This document shows positions 38,204 through 46,857 of a DNA stretch of 64,000 bases, piece by piece (position 1 is the first letter of the stretch; each line of letters begins with the position of its first letter). The notes under the pieces are model-generated. The model did not search any database and was not told the DNA's origin. It saw nothing but the letters and a program-made list of their open reading frames with translations. Both the position numbers and the translations under genes were made by a program. This stretch comes from Rhodopseudomonas faecalis (GTDB lineage: Bacteria > Pseudomonadota > Alphaproteobacteria > Rhizobiales > Xanthobacteraceae): contig NZ_QJTI01000004.1 of NCBI RefSeq assembly GCF_003217325.1, positions 62,001-126,000 on the forward strand. The letters are read 5' to 3'.

Positions 38204-38259
38204 TTGCAACGCTGCGCGAATTCGTGGAATCAGACGGGATACCCGTCTGATCCCACACC

Positions 38260-38928
38260 ATGATCCGCACTCCGGTCTATATCGTTTGCTCACCTCGGCC
38301 GCTGGTCGGCAAAACGCTGATCGCGCGGATGCTGTCCGAGTTCCTGCTGCTGCAACGCCGCGACGTGCTGGCGTTCGACGTCAATGTCCGGGAACCGTCG
38401 CTGCTCGATTACCTGCCGAACGTCACCGAGACCGCCAATATCGACGACACCTTCGGCAAGATGGCGCTGATGGACCGGCTGATCGTCAATGATCAGCTCG
38501 CCAAGGTGATCGACCTTGGCTACCACGCTTTTCAAGAATTCTTCGTCATGATCGGCGAGATCGGCTTCCTGAAGGAAGCCGCGCGCCGCGGCGTGGCGCC
38601 GTTGGTGCTGTTTCTGGCCGATTCAGACCGGGTGTCGCTGCGCGCCTATGAGCTGTTGCAGGCGCAGATCCCGCCGCGGCTGTTGATCGCGATCGACAAC
38701 GAATATGTGCTGCGCGGCGAGCTGCCGCGCATCTATACCCAGGGCCGGGTGCTGCCGGTGGCCGCGCTGCCGAATTTCTTGAAGACCTATATCGACCGGC
38801 TCGGCTTCTCGTTCACCGGCTATCTGCGCGCCGAGCGTGACTCGTCCACCGAACTGCATCAGTGGATCCGGCGCAACTACACCCACTTCCGCGACCTCGA
38901 CATGGAATTGTCGCGGCCGCTGCGCTGA
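38260..38928 (+). CDS. Second, divergent P-loop ATPase-like protein, 222 aa
   Basis: Begins with a P-loop lacking the signature Lys, SPRPLVGKTLIARM (about residues 11-24), then VLAFDVNVREPSLLDYLPNV, reminiscent of the substrate loop of ParA-like proteins. Later VAPLVLFLADSDRVSLRAYE and LLIAIDNEYVL fit the Rossmann-like core. It is shorter than its neighbour and shares its overall plan, so the two may be an ancient tandem duplication. Function unknown. Confidence 0.75.
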   Translation: MIRTPVYIVCSPRPLVGKTLIARMLSEFLLLQRRDVLAFDVNVREPSLLDYLPNVTETANIDDTFGKMALMDRLIVNDQLAKVIDLGYHAFQEFFVMIGEIGFLKEAARRGVAPLVLFLADSDRVSLRAYELLQAQIPPRLLIAIDNEYVLRGELPRIYTQGRVLPVAALPNFLKTYIDRLGFSFTGYLRAERDSSTELHQWIRRNYTHFRDLDMELSRPLR

Positions 38929-39037
38929 GCAACCAAGCCGTCATGGCGAGGCGCGCAGCGCCGCAGCAATCCAGCAGCGTCGTGCTACGCCTTGAGCCCT
39001 CCCCCCGCAGCGCGGGGAGAGGGCAAATGTCGTCCGC

Positions 39038-39577
39038 TCAGTGGCCTTCGAACGAAATCAGGGTGCGCACCGGCACGCCCATGGCGCGGATCTTGTCGGC
39101 GCCGCCGAGTTCCGGCAGGTCGATCACGAAGCAGGCCGCCACCACCTCGGCGCCGAGCTGGCGCAGCAGCTTGATGGCGCCTTCCGCGGTGCCGCCGGTG
39201 GCGATCAGATCGTCAACCAGCACCACCCGCTCGCCCTTCTGCAGCGCGTCGACATGGATTTCGATGTGATCGGTGCCGTATTCCAGCGCGTATTCCATGC
39301 TGACGCAGGTATGGGGCAGCTTGCCCTTCTTGCGGATCGGCACGAAGCCCGACGACACCTGATGGGCGATGGCGCCGCCGAGGATGAACCCGCGCGCCTC
39401 GATGCCCGCGACCTTGTCGATCTTGGAGCCGGCCCAGGGTTGCACCAGTTCGTCGACCGCGCGGCGGAATGAGCGCGCGTCACCAAGCAGCGTGGTGATG
39501 TCGCGGAACAGAATGCCCGGCTTGGGATAATCCGGGATGGTGCGCACGCTGGCCTTGAGGTCCTGTTCGAAGGTCAT
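39038..39577 (-). CDS. apt: Adenine phosphoribosyltransferase, 179 aa
   Basis: Converts adenine and PRPP to AMP in purine salvage. The PRPP loop is [20 protein letters not shown]; upstream [10 protein letters not shown] and [18 protein letters not shown] are family marks. The length is normal. The gene lies 60 bases downstream of trpE(G) on the same strand, so it may be read through from it. Confidence 0.96.
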   Translation of the reverse strand: MTFEQDLKASVRTIPDYPKPGILFRDITTLLGDARSFRRAVDELVQPWAGSKIDKVAGIEARGFILGGAIAHQVSSGFVPIRKKGKLPHTCVSMEYALEYGTDHIEIHVDALQKGERVVLVDDLIATGGTAEGAIKLLRQLGAEVVAACFVIDLPELGGADKIRAMGVPVRTLISFEGH

Positions 39578-39637
39578 CTTCCTGTCTTTCGCAATGCTGA
39601 AGCGGTGGGGGAACAGACGTTCTCCGGGGCAAAACTG

Positions 39638-41800
39638 TCAATTGGCCGGAAGGCCAAGCCGGAAGGCGTTTTCGACGATTTTCAGCCCGACGCCGCCGCC
39701 GAGCGACATCAGCGATTCCGGGTGGAATTGCACGCCGCCGACCGGCAGGGTCTTGTGCTCGATCACCATCGGGATGCCGTCGTCGGTTGCCGCGGTGACC
39801 TGCAGCACCTCCGGCATGCTCGCCTGATCGACATAGAGCGAATGGTAGCGCCCGATCACGATTTCCGCCGGCAGGCCGCGCATCAGCGTGCCGCCGCGCA
39901 CCGTGACCCGCGACGGCCGGCCATGCGCCGGCTGCGCCAATTGCCCGAGCGTGCCGCCAAAATATTCGCCCATCGCCTGCACGCCGAGGCACACCCCGAA
40001 GATCGGCAGGTTTTTGGCAAGCCCGGCGTCGATCGTGCTCTTGATGTTGAAGTCTTCCGGCCGGCCCGGGCCCGGCGACAGCACCAAGAGGTCGTACTCG
40101 TGCTTGGCCAGCATCGGCAGCGCGTGCACATAGCGCACCACGGTGACCTGGGCGCCGACCTGGCGGAAATAGTCGGCCAGCATGTGCACAAAGCTGTCGT
40201 CGTGGTCGATCAGCAGCACCTTCTTGCCGGAGCCGGTGGCGTCCGGCGCCACCGCCGACAGCGGCTTGGGCGGATCGCCGCGCAGCGCCTGGAACAGCGC
40301 CGCCGCCTTGACGTGGCACTCTTTGTCCTCGGCCTCCGGATCGCTATCGAACAGGCAGGTGGCGCCGACCCGCACCTCGGCGAGGCCGTCCTTCATGCGG
40401 ATGGTGCGGATGGTCAGGCCGGTATTGATCGAGCCGTCGAAGCCGACAAAGCCGAACGCGCCGGCATACCAGCGCCGCGGGGTGCGCTCGTTGTCCTCGA
40501 CGAACTGCATCGCCCACAATTTCGGCGCGCCGGTCACCGTCACCGCCCAGGCATGGGTCAGGAACGCATCGAGCGCGTCGAAGCCCGGCCGCAACATGCC
40601 TTCGACATGGTCGACGGTGTGGAACAGTTTTGAGTAGGTCTCGATCTGGCGCCGCGCCAGCACCTTGATGGTGCCGGGCACGCAGACCCGCGCCTTGTCG
40701 TTGCGATCGACGTCGGTGCACATGTTCAGCTCGAACTCGTCCTTCTCCGAGTTCAACAGCTTCTGGATCTGCGCGGCATCGCCGATCGCGTCGGCACCGC
40801 GCGCAATGGTGCCGGAGATCGGACAGGTCTCGATGCGGCGGCCATCGGAGCGCACGAACATTTCCGGCGAGGCCGACACCAGAAATTCGCCGTCGCCGAG
40901 ATTGACCAGGCCGCCATAGGGCGACGGGTTGATCCGGCACAGCCGCTGAAACACTTCGGCCGGCGAGCGGTCGCACGGCTCGCCGAACAATTGCCCAGGC
41001 ACCGCCTCGAACAGATCGCCGCGCGCAAAAGCCTCGCGCGCCTTTTCCACCACCGCCGGATAGTCGCCCGGACCATGGTCGGCGAATTTCTGGCACGGCA
41101 GCTTCTTGTAGACGCTTTCGGAGGTGGCGTTCGGCAGCCCGGCGGTCGAGCGGCCGTTCCAGGCAAAATCGTAAGAGAGGATCACGCCGCTGCCATTGGC
41201 GCGGTCATAGGCCAAAAGCCGGTCCGGGACATAGAGCACGATATCGCGCTGATCGGCGGCACGCTCGCGGCGCTTCTTCAGGTCCTCGATCTGGAACACC
41301 AGATCATAGGCGAACGCCCCGTACAGGCCGAGCATCGGGTCAGCGCTGCTGCTGAACGCGGCGACCAGCGCCCGCACCAAGGACATCGCGCTGGCGCGGC
41401 GGGTGCGCTGTTCTTCATCGACCGGAGCCTCACCACGCAAAATTTTGCCGGCGATACGGCCGGCACTGCGTTCTTCAATGGCAAAGCTGGGGTCGCTGAG
41501 CGTTTCCGCCAGAAACGCCACCAGCACCTCGCCACGGGCGTTTTGCGCCTCGATGGCAAATTCCGCCTCGCGGGTGGTCAGCGACAGCGGCGGATCGGCA
41601 AAGCCGAGGTCAAAGCTCTCGTAACGGCCGGGCACCGTGGTGCCGGAGGACAGCATCACGCCGCGGCGGCTATCGAGCGTCTCGACCAGCGCGTCGAGCC
41701 GCGCGCCGCCGGAAAAGCTCTCGGTACGCCGGGTGATGGCGAGGCCGGCAGCCGTGACGAACTGGCTCTCGGGCGGGAGTGAAAACACGGTCCTGTTCAT
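39638..41800 (-). CDS. trpE(G): Fused anthranilate synthase TrpE-TrpG, 720 aa
   Basis: Catalyses chorismate + glutamine to anthranilate, the first step of Trp synthesis. Residues 1 to about 510 are the TrpE chorismate-binding part (PSPYGGLVNLGDGEFLVSAS, CPISGTIARGADAIGD, ELNMCTDVDRNDKARVC). After a short linker, residues from about 525 are the glutamine amidotransferase (LLIDHDDSFVHMLADYFRQV, LSPGPGRPEDF, nucleophile Cys in GVCLGVQAMGEYFGG, FHPESLMS). The single-chain fusion is characteristic of rhizobia and relatives. GAGGA precedes the ATG with a spacing of 5. It is regulated by a leaderless attenuator upstream. Confidence 0.97.
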   Translation of the reverse strand: MNRTVFSLPPESQFVTAAGLAITRRTESFSGGARLDALVETLDSRRGVMLSSGTTVPGRYESFDLGFADPPLSLTTREAEFAIEAQNARGEVLVAFLAETLSDPSFAIEERSAGRIAGKILRGEAPVDEEQRTRRASAMSLVRALVAAFSSSADPMLGLYGAFAYDLVFQIEDLKKRRERAADQRDIVLYVPDRLLAYDRANGSGVILSYDFAWNGRSTAGLPNATSESVYKKLPCQKFADHGPGDYPAVVEKAREAFARGDLFEAVPGQLFGEPCDRSPAEVFQRLCRINPSPYGGLVNLGDGEFLVSASPEMFVRSDGRRIETCPISGTIARGADAIGDAAQIQKLLNSEKDEFELNMCTDVDRNDKARVCVPGTIKVLARRQIETYSKLFHTVDHVEGMLRPGFDALDAFLTHAWAVTVTGAPKLWAMQFVEDNERTPRRWYAGAFGFVGFDGSINTGLTIRTIRMKDGLAEVRVGATCLFDSDPEAEDKECHVKAAALFQALRGDPPKPLSAVAPDATGSGKKVLLIDHDDSFVHMLADYFRQVGAQVTVVRYVHALPMLAKHEYDLLVLSPGPGRPEDFNIKSTIDAGLAKNLPIFGVCLGVQAMGEYFGGTLGQLAQPAHGRPSRVTVRGGTLMRGLPAEIVIGRYHSLYVDQASMPEVLQVTAATDDGIPMVIEHKTLPVGGVQFHPESLMSLGGGVGLKIVENAFRLGLPAN

Positions 41801-41847
41801 GTGATCCTCTAATTCAGACTTGCCGGGAGGAGCGCCACACAGGACAT

Positions 41848-41877
41848 AGAAAAGGCCGCCCTAGTGGTGACGGCCTT
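41848..41877 (-). terminator. trp attenuator terminator
   Basis: On the minus strand AAGGCCG (41877-41871) pairs with CGGCCTT (41858-41852), followed by TTTTCT. This is the intrinsic terminator of the trp leader, 48 bases before the trpE(G) start codon. Confidence 0.85.
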
Positions 41878-41913
41878 GACGATTGGAAACAGCAGATATC
41901 GCATGGCCACCTC

Positions 41914-41961
41914 TTAGGAGGTGCGCCACCAAAGACGGGTCTTGTGAGCTGCGATCTTCAT
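41914..41961 (-). CDS. trpL: trp leader peptide, 15 aa, two adjacent Trp codons
   Basis: The peptide is MKIAAHKTRLWWRTS. The two TGG codons (41931-41926) are where a ribosome short of Trp-tRNA would stall and free the anti-terminator. There is no ribosome binding site. The likely -10 ends 7 bases before the ATG, which fits a leaderless transcript starting at the A of ATG, as known for rhizobial trpL. Confidence 0.88.
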   Translation of the reverse strand: MKIAAHKTRLWWRTS

Positions 41962-41968
41962 GGCCGGT

Positions 41969-41997
41969 AAAGCACCATCGCAGCCCTTCGATGTCAA
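41969..41997 (-). promoter_or_regulatory. trp leader promoter
   Basis: On the minus strand TTGACA (41997-41992) is a perfect -35, with TGCTTT (41974-41969) 17 bases later as a weak -10. The start predicted 7 bases downstream is the leader ATG itself. Confidence 0.7.
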
Positions 41998-42111
41998 GAC
42001 TGTGATCGGCCCGGAATATCCCGACAATAGGCGGAGACGGAGGGACTGGCTGGCCTATTAACGACCGTTGAGGTGAAATAACAAAAGAGCCTCGAGCTGA
42101 GAGGTCTGGTC

Positions 42112-42306
42112 ATGAAGATCCGCGACGTGATCCAGTTGATCGAAGCCGACGGTTGGCGGCTAGTGGCCACCCGCGGCAGCCACCGGCAATTCAAACACCC
42201 CGTCAAACCGGGCCGTGTCACCGTCGCCGGCAAGCCATCCGACGACCTTGCACCGGGCACCTTTGCCAGTATCCTGAAGCAGGCTCACCTCAAGGAGAAG
42301 CCCTGA
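42112..42306 (+). CDS. hicA: HicA-type mRNA interferase toxin, 64 aa
   Basis: A small dsRBD-like toxin that cleaves mRNA. The catalytic His24 is in TRGSHRQFKHP; the family start MKIRDVIQLIEADGWRLV and the PGTFASILKQA end also match. The stop overlaps the hicB ATG by one base (TGATG), as is usual for HicAB pairs. It lies beside the trp leader, divergent from it. Confidence 0.93.
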   Translation: MKIRDVIQLIEADGWRLVATRGSHRQFKHPVKPGRVTVAGKPSDDLAPGTFASILKQAHLKEKP

Positions 42307-42512
42307 TGCGCTACGCCATCATCATCGAAAAGGCCGACGGCAACTACTCGGCCTACGTGCCCGATCTGCCAGGCTGCGTGGCAACCGGAGCGAGCGTCGC
42401 GGAGGTGGAAGTCGAAATCCGGGAAGCGATCCGCTTTCATATCGAAGGACTGAAGACTGACGGCCTGCCAGTGCCACCACCGACCAGCATCGCCAACTAC
42501 ATTGATGCATAA
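42306..42512 (+). CDS. hicB: HicB-type antitoxin, 68 aa
   Basis: A short HicB antitoxin: MRYAIIIEKADGNYSAYVPD then LPGCVATGASVAEVEVEIRE and AIRFHIEGLK, the RNase H-like partial fold that binds HicA. It lacks a C-terminal helix-turn-helix or ribbon-helix-helix domain, so autoregulation, if any, must rely on another DNA-binding mode. Translation is coupled to hicA by a 1-base overlap. Confidence 0.92.
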   Translation: MRYAIIIEKADGNYSAYVPDLPGCVATGASVAEVEVEIREAIRFHIEGLKTDGLPVPPPTSIANYIDA

Positions 42513-42914
42513 AATCTGGCTTTGCGTCCCGATCGGAACATGATTGCCGATGCCGCGTTCAGGTTACGCATGCCGGGTGACAACCGGCCGTAATGGGGAC
42601 GGCGGACGCAGCCTATTTTGCCGGTTTCTGACTGCGACAACAACGCATCGGTACGCGCTGACGCCTGACCCGTTCCCGGCATGCAACCTCGTTCCAGCCC
42701 TGGAACCAGATCCGCCTTGCCGCGTTGTTAGTTCAAGGCGGGTGCGGAGCGGTGCCGGTTGCGCTGCGGAAACGCAGTGCGGAAATTGCAGTGCAGCTGT
42801 GGAGTAATGTGGATAACAATCGTCGCCGCAACTGATCCCAATCACGCCGAAATCGCACGAAACTTCCGCCGTATTCCATTGGCGAAGTAACAACAGCAAC
42901 AATGGAGCTGTGTC
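42513..42914. other. Gene-poor stretch after hicAB
   Basis: About 400 bases without a supportable gene. Frames here are short or are shadows of the next gene. The last 100 bases hold the upstream region and ribosome binding site (GGAG at 42904) of the small gene at 42915. No repeat or RNA was recognised. Confidence 0.5.
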
Positions 42915-43082
42915 GTGAGTACTCCGGTTGAAATGCAGATCGAAGAAATCATTGCCACCTGCGGCGGCGACCTGCGCGGCGCTGTGAAGGCGCTCATTCT
43001 GGTCAACGAGCAACTCGAGATCGAAATCGCCAAGCTGCAGGCCGCGGCGTGCCATTGCGCAACCGCCGCGACCAAACACTAA
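42915..43082 (+). CDS. Small helical protein with two cysteines near the C-terminus, 55 aa
   Basis: GTG start at 42915, with GGAG 7 bases upstream. The product has two helices, VEMQIEEIIATCGGDLRGAV and KALILVNEQLEIEIAKLQAA, and ends ACHCATAATKH with a CxC. The first helix resembles those of small regulators of the HTH or coiled-coil kind; the second is a clear coiled coil. No family name can be given. I recall similar short proteins in Bradyrhizobium. Confidence 0.6.
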   Translation: MSTPVEMQIEEIIATCGGDLRGAVKALILVNEQLEIEIAKLQAAACHCATAATKH

Positions 43083-43112
43083 TCTTACAGCATAGCGGCT
43101 GCCACCAATGAC

Positions 43113-43206
43113 CCGTCATGCTGGCCTTGTCGCGGGCATCCACGTCTTGAGGCAGTGCAAGCTCAAAGACGTCGATGGCCGGGACGAGCCCGGCCATGAC
43201 GTGCGG
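43113..43206. repeat. Partial MITE-like palindromic repeat, copy 4
   Basis: CCCGTCATGCTGGCCTTGTC, ATCCACGTCTTGAGG, CTCAAAGACGTCGATGGCC and GGGACGAGCCCGGCCATGAC: inverted halves of the same family as 8581-8714. Terminal TGATACCA repeats are missing. Confidence 0.65.
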
Positions 43207-43239
43207 ATGGGGTGATAGCGATCGCCGTGGGCGGACGCG

Positions 43240-43458
43240 TTACGCCTTCTTCAAGAACTCGGTGCGCAGCACCAGGCCCTTGACCTTGTCGGTGCGGCCT
43301 TCGATCTCTTCCTCATTGTCGGTGAGGTGGATGTTCTTGATCACGGTGCCGCGCTTGAGCACGGTCGAGGAGCCTTTCAGCTTCAAATCCTTGATCAGCG
43401 TTACGCTGTCGCCCTCGGCGAGCAGTGCGCCGTTGCAGTCCCTGACCTTGATATCCAT
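43240..43458 (-). CDS. PhnA/YjdM C-terminal-domain protein, 72 aa
   Basis: MDIKVRDCNGALLAEGDSVT, LIKDLKLKGSSTVLKRGTVI, KNIHLTDNEEEIEGRTDKVK and GLVLRTEFLKK together are the C-terminal SH3-like domain of PhnA/YjdM. The N-terminal zinc ribbon of the longer form is missing, which is a common short variant. Despite the old name, no phosphonate role is proven. It is a single gene. Confidence 0.88.
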   Translation of the reverse strand: MDIKVRDCNGALLAEGDSVTLIKDLKLKGSSTVLKRGTVIKNIHLTDNEEEIEGRTDKVKGLVLRTEFLKKA

Positions 43459-43530
43459 GCGATGTCCTTGGTGATGTGACCGAGCGCGGCTGGCCCACGC
43501 CCGATCGGAAAAGAAAGTGCGGTGCGGCGG

Positions 43531-43803
43531 TTACGGCCGTTCCGGATTGTTCAGCATCATCTCGCCGAGATTGCGCTGGGCGCGGTTGGCGCGGGTCAGC
43601 GCGTTGCTGCGCTGCACGTCGCGGTTCTTGCGGCAGGCGACGTATTCATTGGAACCGACCGCGACGCCATTCTGACGGCAGAACGCATCATCGTCTTCCG
43701 GCATTGCGGCGTAGCTCGGGACCTCGTGACGCGAACTGCAGGCGGACAGCGCCAGCGCCGCCAGCAGCGCCAGCGCCAGGCGGCTCGGAACGGTGGGGGA
43801 CAT
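43531..43803 (-). CDS. Small putative lipoprotein, 90 aa
   Basis: The signal peptide LALALLAALALSAC ends in a lipobox (LSAC, Cys22), so the mature protein should be lipid-anchored. The mature part has DDDAFCRQNGVAVGSNEYVA followed by CRKNRDVQRSNALTRANR, including two more Cys (FCRQ, ACRK) that could form a disulfide. No family is recognised with certainty. The gene stands between PhnA-like and prpE on the same strand. Confidence 0.75.
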   Translation of the reverse strand: MSPTVPSRLALALLAALALSACSSRHEVPSYAAMPEDDDAFCRQNGVAVGSNEYVACRKNRDVQRSNALTRANRAQRNLGEMMLNNPERP

Positions 43804-43901
43804 GCGCGACGCGCTCCTGTGCGATTAAAACCCCCGCACCGATGAACCGGGATCGCGGCAAATGCAAGCCGCGATCCCGAAAGGTCAATGACGCCGCAGG
43901 A

Positions 43902-45812
43902 TCAGTGGTGGCTCTTGAGCGCCACGCTGATCTCTTCCAGCGCATTGGGGTCTTCGATGGTGGCCGGCATCGACCACGCCTCGCCGTCGGCGATCTTCTT
44001 CATGGTGCCGCGCAAAATCTTGCCGGAGCGGGTTTTCGGCAGCCGGCCGACCGTGACGGCCAGCTTGAACGCCGCCACCGGGCCGAGCTTGTCGCGCACC
44101 AGCTTGACCACTTCCTTCTCGATCTCGGCGTGATCGCGGGTGACGCCGCTCTTGAGCACCAGGAAGCCGCACGGCACCTCGCCCTTGATCGGGTCGGCGA
44201 CGCCGAGCACCGCGCATTCGGCGACGTCCGGATGCGACGCCAGAATTTCCTCCATGCCGCCCGTGGACAGCCGGTGACCGGCGACATTGATGATGTCGTC
44301 GGTGCGGCCCATCACGAACACATAGCCGTCTTCGTCCATGTAGCCGGCGTCGGAGGTTTTGTAATAGCCGGGATAATCCGCAAAATAGCTTTCGCGGCAG
44401 CGTTCATCCTGCTCCCACAGCGTCGGCAGACAGCCGGGCGGCAGCGGCAGCTTGATGACGATCGAGCCCATGGTGCCAGCCGGCACCGGCTTGGCGGCCT
44501 CGTCGACCACTTCGAGCTGATAGCCCGGCATCGGCACGGTCGGCGAACCATGCTTGACCGGCAACAGGCCAAGGCCGACCGGATTGCCGGCGATGCACCA
44601 GCCGGTTTCGGTCTGCCACCAGTGATCGATCACCGGCAGCTTGAGCTGCTGCTCGGCCCATTCCACCGTCGGCGGGTCGGCGCGCTCGCCGGCCAGGAAC
44701 AGCGTACGCAGCGTCGAGATGTCGTATTTCTTGATGAAGGCCCCTTCCGGGTCCTCCTTGCGGATCGCGCGGAACGCGGTCGGCGCGGTGAACAGCGCCA
44801 CCGCCTTGTAGTCCTCGACCAGCCGCCAGAACGCGCCGGCATCCGGGGTCGCGACCGGCTTGCCTTCATACATGATGGTGGTGGCGCCGTGGAACAGCGG
44901 GCCATAGACGATGTAGCTGTGGCCGACCACCCAGCCGATGTCGGAGGTGCACAGCCAAGCCTCGCCGGGCTTCACGCCGTACAGATTCTCCATGGTCCAT
45001 TTCAGCGCGACCAGATAGCCGCCATTGTCACGCACCACGCCCTTCGGCTGCCCGGTGGTGCCGGAGGTGTACAGAATGTACAGCGGATCGGTGGCGAGCA
45101 CCGGCGTACACGGCGCGCTCTTGCCGGCGGCGATCGCCTCGGCGCGCAGCGTCGCCCAATCATGATCGCGGCCATTGATCAGATCGGCCTTGAGCTGCGG
45201 GCGCTGCAGGATGACGCAGCTCTCCGGCTGATGGGCGGCGAGCGCGATCGCGTCGTCGAGCAGCGGCTTGTAGGGCACGATGCGCGACACTTCGATGCCG
45301 CACGACGCCGACAAGATCACCTTCGGCTTGGCGTCGTTGATGCGGGTCGCCAGTTCCTTGGCGGCAAAACCGCCGAACACCACCGAATGCACCGCGCCAA
45401 GGCGGGCGCAGGCCAGCATCGCCACCACGGCTTCCGACACCATCGGCATGTAGATGATGACGCGATCGCCCTTGCCGACGCCAAGATCGGCGAGCACGGC
45501 GGCAAACGCCTTCACCTCATCGAGCAGCTGCCGATAGGTGAACTTGGTCACGGTGCCGGTGACCGGCGAATCGTGAATCAGCGCCAGTTGATCGGCGCGG
45601 CCACCTTCGACGTGACGATCGAGCGCGTTGTAACAGGTGTTGACCACACCATCAGCGAACCAGCGGCCATAGAGGCCCTTGCTGGGATCGAACACCTTGG
45701 TCGGGGCCTGAATCCAGTCGATCTCCCGTGCGGCCTCGCCCCAAAATCCTTCGGGATCGGACACCGACCGGGCGTGGACCTCGCGATAGCGGCTGCATTC
45801 ATGAATGCTCAT
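43902..45812 (-). CDS. prpE: Propionyl-CoA synthetase, 636 aa
   Basis: Activates propionate (and less well acetate) to the CoA ester through an acyl-adenylate. The signature is YTSGTTGQPKG; WLCTSDIGWVVGHSYIVYGP and WWQTETGW are the substrate/AMP region, and KTRSGKILRGTMKKIA holds the C-terminal Lys that is acetylated in the family. The N-terminus (YREVHARSVSDPEGFWGEAA) resembles PrpE more than Acs. It is a single gene with no methylcitrate genes nearby. Confidence 0.94.
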   Translation of the reverse strand: MSIHECSRYREVHARSVSDPEGFWGEAAREIDWIQAPTKVFDPSKGLYGRWFADGVVNTCYNALDRHVEGGRADQLALIHDSPVTGTVTKFTYRQLLDEVKAFAAVLADLGVGKGDRVIIYMPMVSEAVVAMLACARLGAVHSVVFGGFAAKELATRINDAKPKVILSASCGIEVSRIVPYKPLLDDAIALAAHQPESCVILQRPQLKADLINGRDHDWATLRAEAIAAGKSAPCTPVLATDPLYILYTSGTTGQPKGVVRDNGGYLVALKWTMENLYGVKPGEAWLCTSDIGWVVGHSYIVYGPLFHGATTIMYEGKPVATPDAGAFWRLVEDYKAVALFTAPTAFRAIRKEDPEGAFIKKYDISTLRTLFLAGERADPPTVEWAEQQLKLPVIDHWWQTETGWCIAGNPVGLGLLPVKHGSPTVPMPGYQLEVVDEAAKPVPAGTMGSIVIKLPLPPGCLPTLWEQDERCRESYFADYPGYYKTSDAGYMDEDGYVFVMGRTDDIINVAGHRLSTGGMEEILASHPDVAECAVLGVADPIKGEVPCGFLVLKSGVTRDHAEIEKEVVKLVRDKLGPVAAFKLAVTVGRLPKTRSGKILRGTMKKIADGEAWSMPATIEDPNALEEISVALKSHH

Positions 45813-45943
45813 GGCGTCATCTCCCAGGAATTTGCGGCAATTCCCGCCATCTCCGGCTTTTTACCGCAGATAGCAACCCCACCTTTGTTCCTAATCAAGA
45901 GCTTTTTTGGCTCCAAATAGCCGAGTTTGCGACGCTTTTCAGC

Positions 45944-46699
45944 TCAATGGGCCACAGTGCCAAGTAATTCACGCAGCCGCGCCGTCATCACCGCGCGCAA
46001 ATCGAAACCCGGGCGGCCGAACGATGATGCGCGCGTCGCGAGAAATTGCTGCTGCGTGCGGCGCAGCGCCGCAACGTCGCCGCGCTCGGCGGCGCGCAGT
46101 CGCCGAGCGAACACATTGTCGATTTCGCGATCGAGATCGGCCAGCTCCGGATCGGCACAGATCGCTTTTTCGACCGGCGCGCGCGCCCGCGTGCAATCAA
46201 AACTCGGCTTGCCTTTCAGCGCGAGCTGCGCGCCGATCCGCTCTAATTCGCGCGTCAGCGTCTGCTGGTTACTACGCGCCGCCGTATGGTCCGGGTCGCG
46301 CTTCAATGCCGCGACGAAATCATCAAGCGCGCCGCGGCGGTCGCCCTGCTGCCGGCGCAGTTCGCCGCGCTGGTTGAACAGATCGGCACGGCTGTCGTCG
46401 AGCGCCAACACGGCGTCGTAATCAGACAGCGCGCGGGCGATCTGCTGCTTGGCTTGAAAGGCCGCGGCCCGCGCCAGCAGCGCCGCGATGCGGTCGGCCT
46501 TTGCCGTCTTGGCGTGATCGATCACCGCGCCGCATTTGGCGATCACCGCGTCATCGTCATGGGCCAGCTCGGCCTGCCGGCATGGCGCCGGGTCGAGCGG
46601 CGCGATCTCGACCGTTTCATCGACTGCGGCACGCAGCGCGCCGTTGCCGATCGCCGTGATGATCGCGGCGCTGATCGCCACGCTGCGCCATGAAGACAT
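45944..46699 (-). CDS. Secreted TPR protein with LprI/DUF1311-type C-terminus, 251 aa
   Basis: The start at 46699 gives a signal peptide (VAISAAIITAIGNGALRAAV). Residues about 70-140 are TPR repeats (ALLARAAAFQAKQQIARALS, LFNQRGELRRQQGDRRGALD). Residues about 175-250 carry the LprI pattern PSFDCTRARAPVEKAICADP and ELADLDREIDNVFARRL, a family first known as lysozyme inhibitor LprI. Which activity holds here is unknown. An upstream GTG at 46720 is an alternative start. Confidence 0.75.
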   Translation of the reverse strand: MSSWRSVAISAAIITAIGNGALRAAVDETVEIAPLDPAPCRQAELAHDDDAVIAKCGAVIDHAKTAKADRIAALLARAAAFQAKQQIARALSDYDAVLALDDSRADLFNQRGELRRQQGDRRGALDDFVAALKRDPDHTAARSNQQTLTRELERIGAQLALKGKPSFDCTRARAPVEKAICADPELADLDREIDNVFARRLRAAERGDVAALRRTQQQFLATRASSFGRPGFDLRAVMTARLRELLGTVAH

Positions 46700-46857
46700 A
46701 TTTGCTGCTCGCTCTGCCACGCTCGGCGGCGCTCGCCGTGCTTGCTCAAGCTTCGCCGAACGCCGCGTGAGGCGTTTTAGCCGCGATCAGCCGCAGTGCA
46801 ATCGGGCAAAGGCCTATGATGGCCGCGACCACGCTACGCTTGATCAGGGACGCTTGA

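Larger units (their letters stand above)
41848..41961 (-). ncRNA. trp leader attenuator RNA (rnTrpL type)
   Basis: The transcript runs from the leader ATG to the terminator, about 110 nt. It holds the leader peptide, a pause/anti-terminator hairpin CACCTC-CTAA-GAGGTG (41923-41908) over the leader stop, and the terminator. GTGGCC (from 41911) can pair with GGCCGTCAC inside the terminator arm as the alternative fold. In Sinorhizobium and Bradyrhizobium the released leader RNA and the leader peptide also act in trans; that is knowledge of relatives, not seen here. Confidence 0.85.

Noticed and set aside
43476-45920. 814-residue open frame on the plus strand opposite prpE
   Set aside because: Shadow of a high-G+C gene; composition is His/Arg/Gly-rich with no domain, while the other strand is clearly PrpE.
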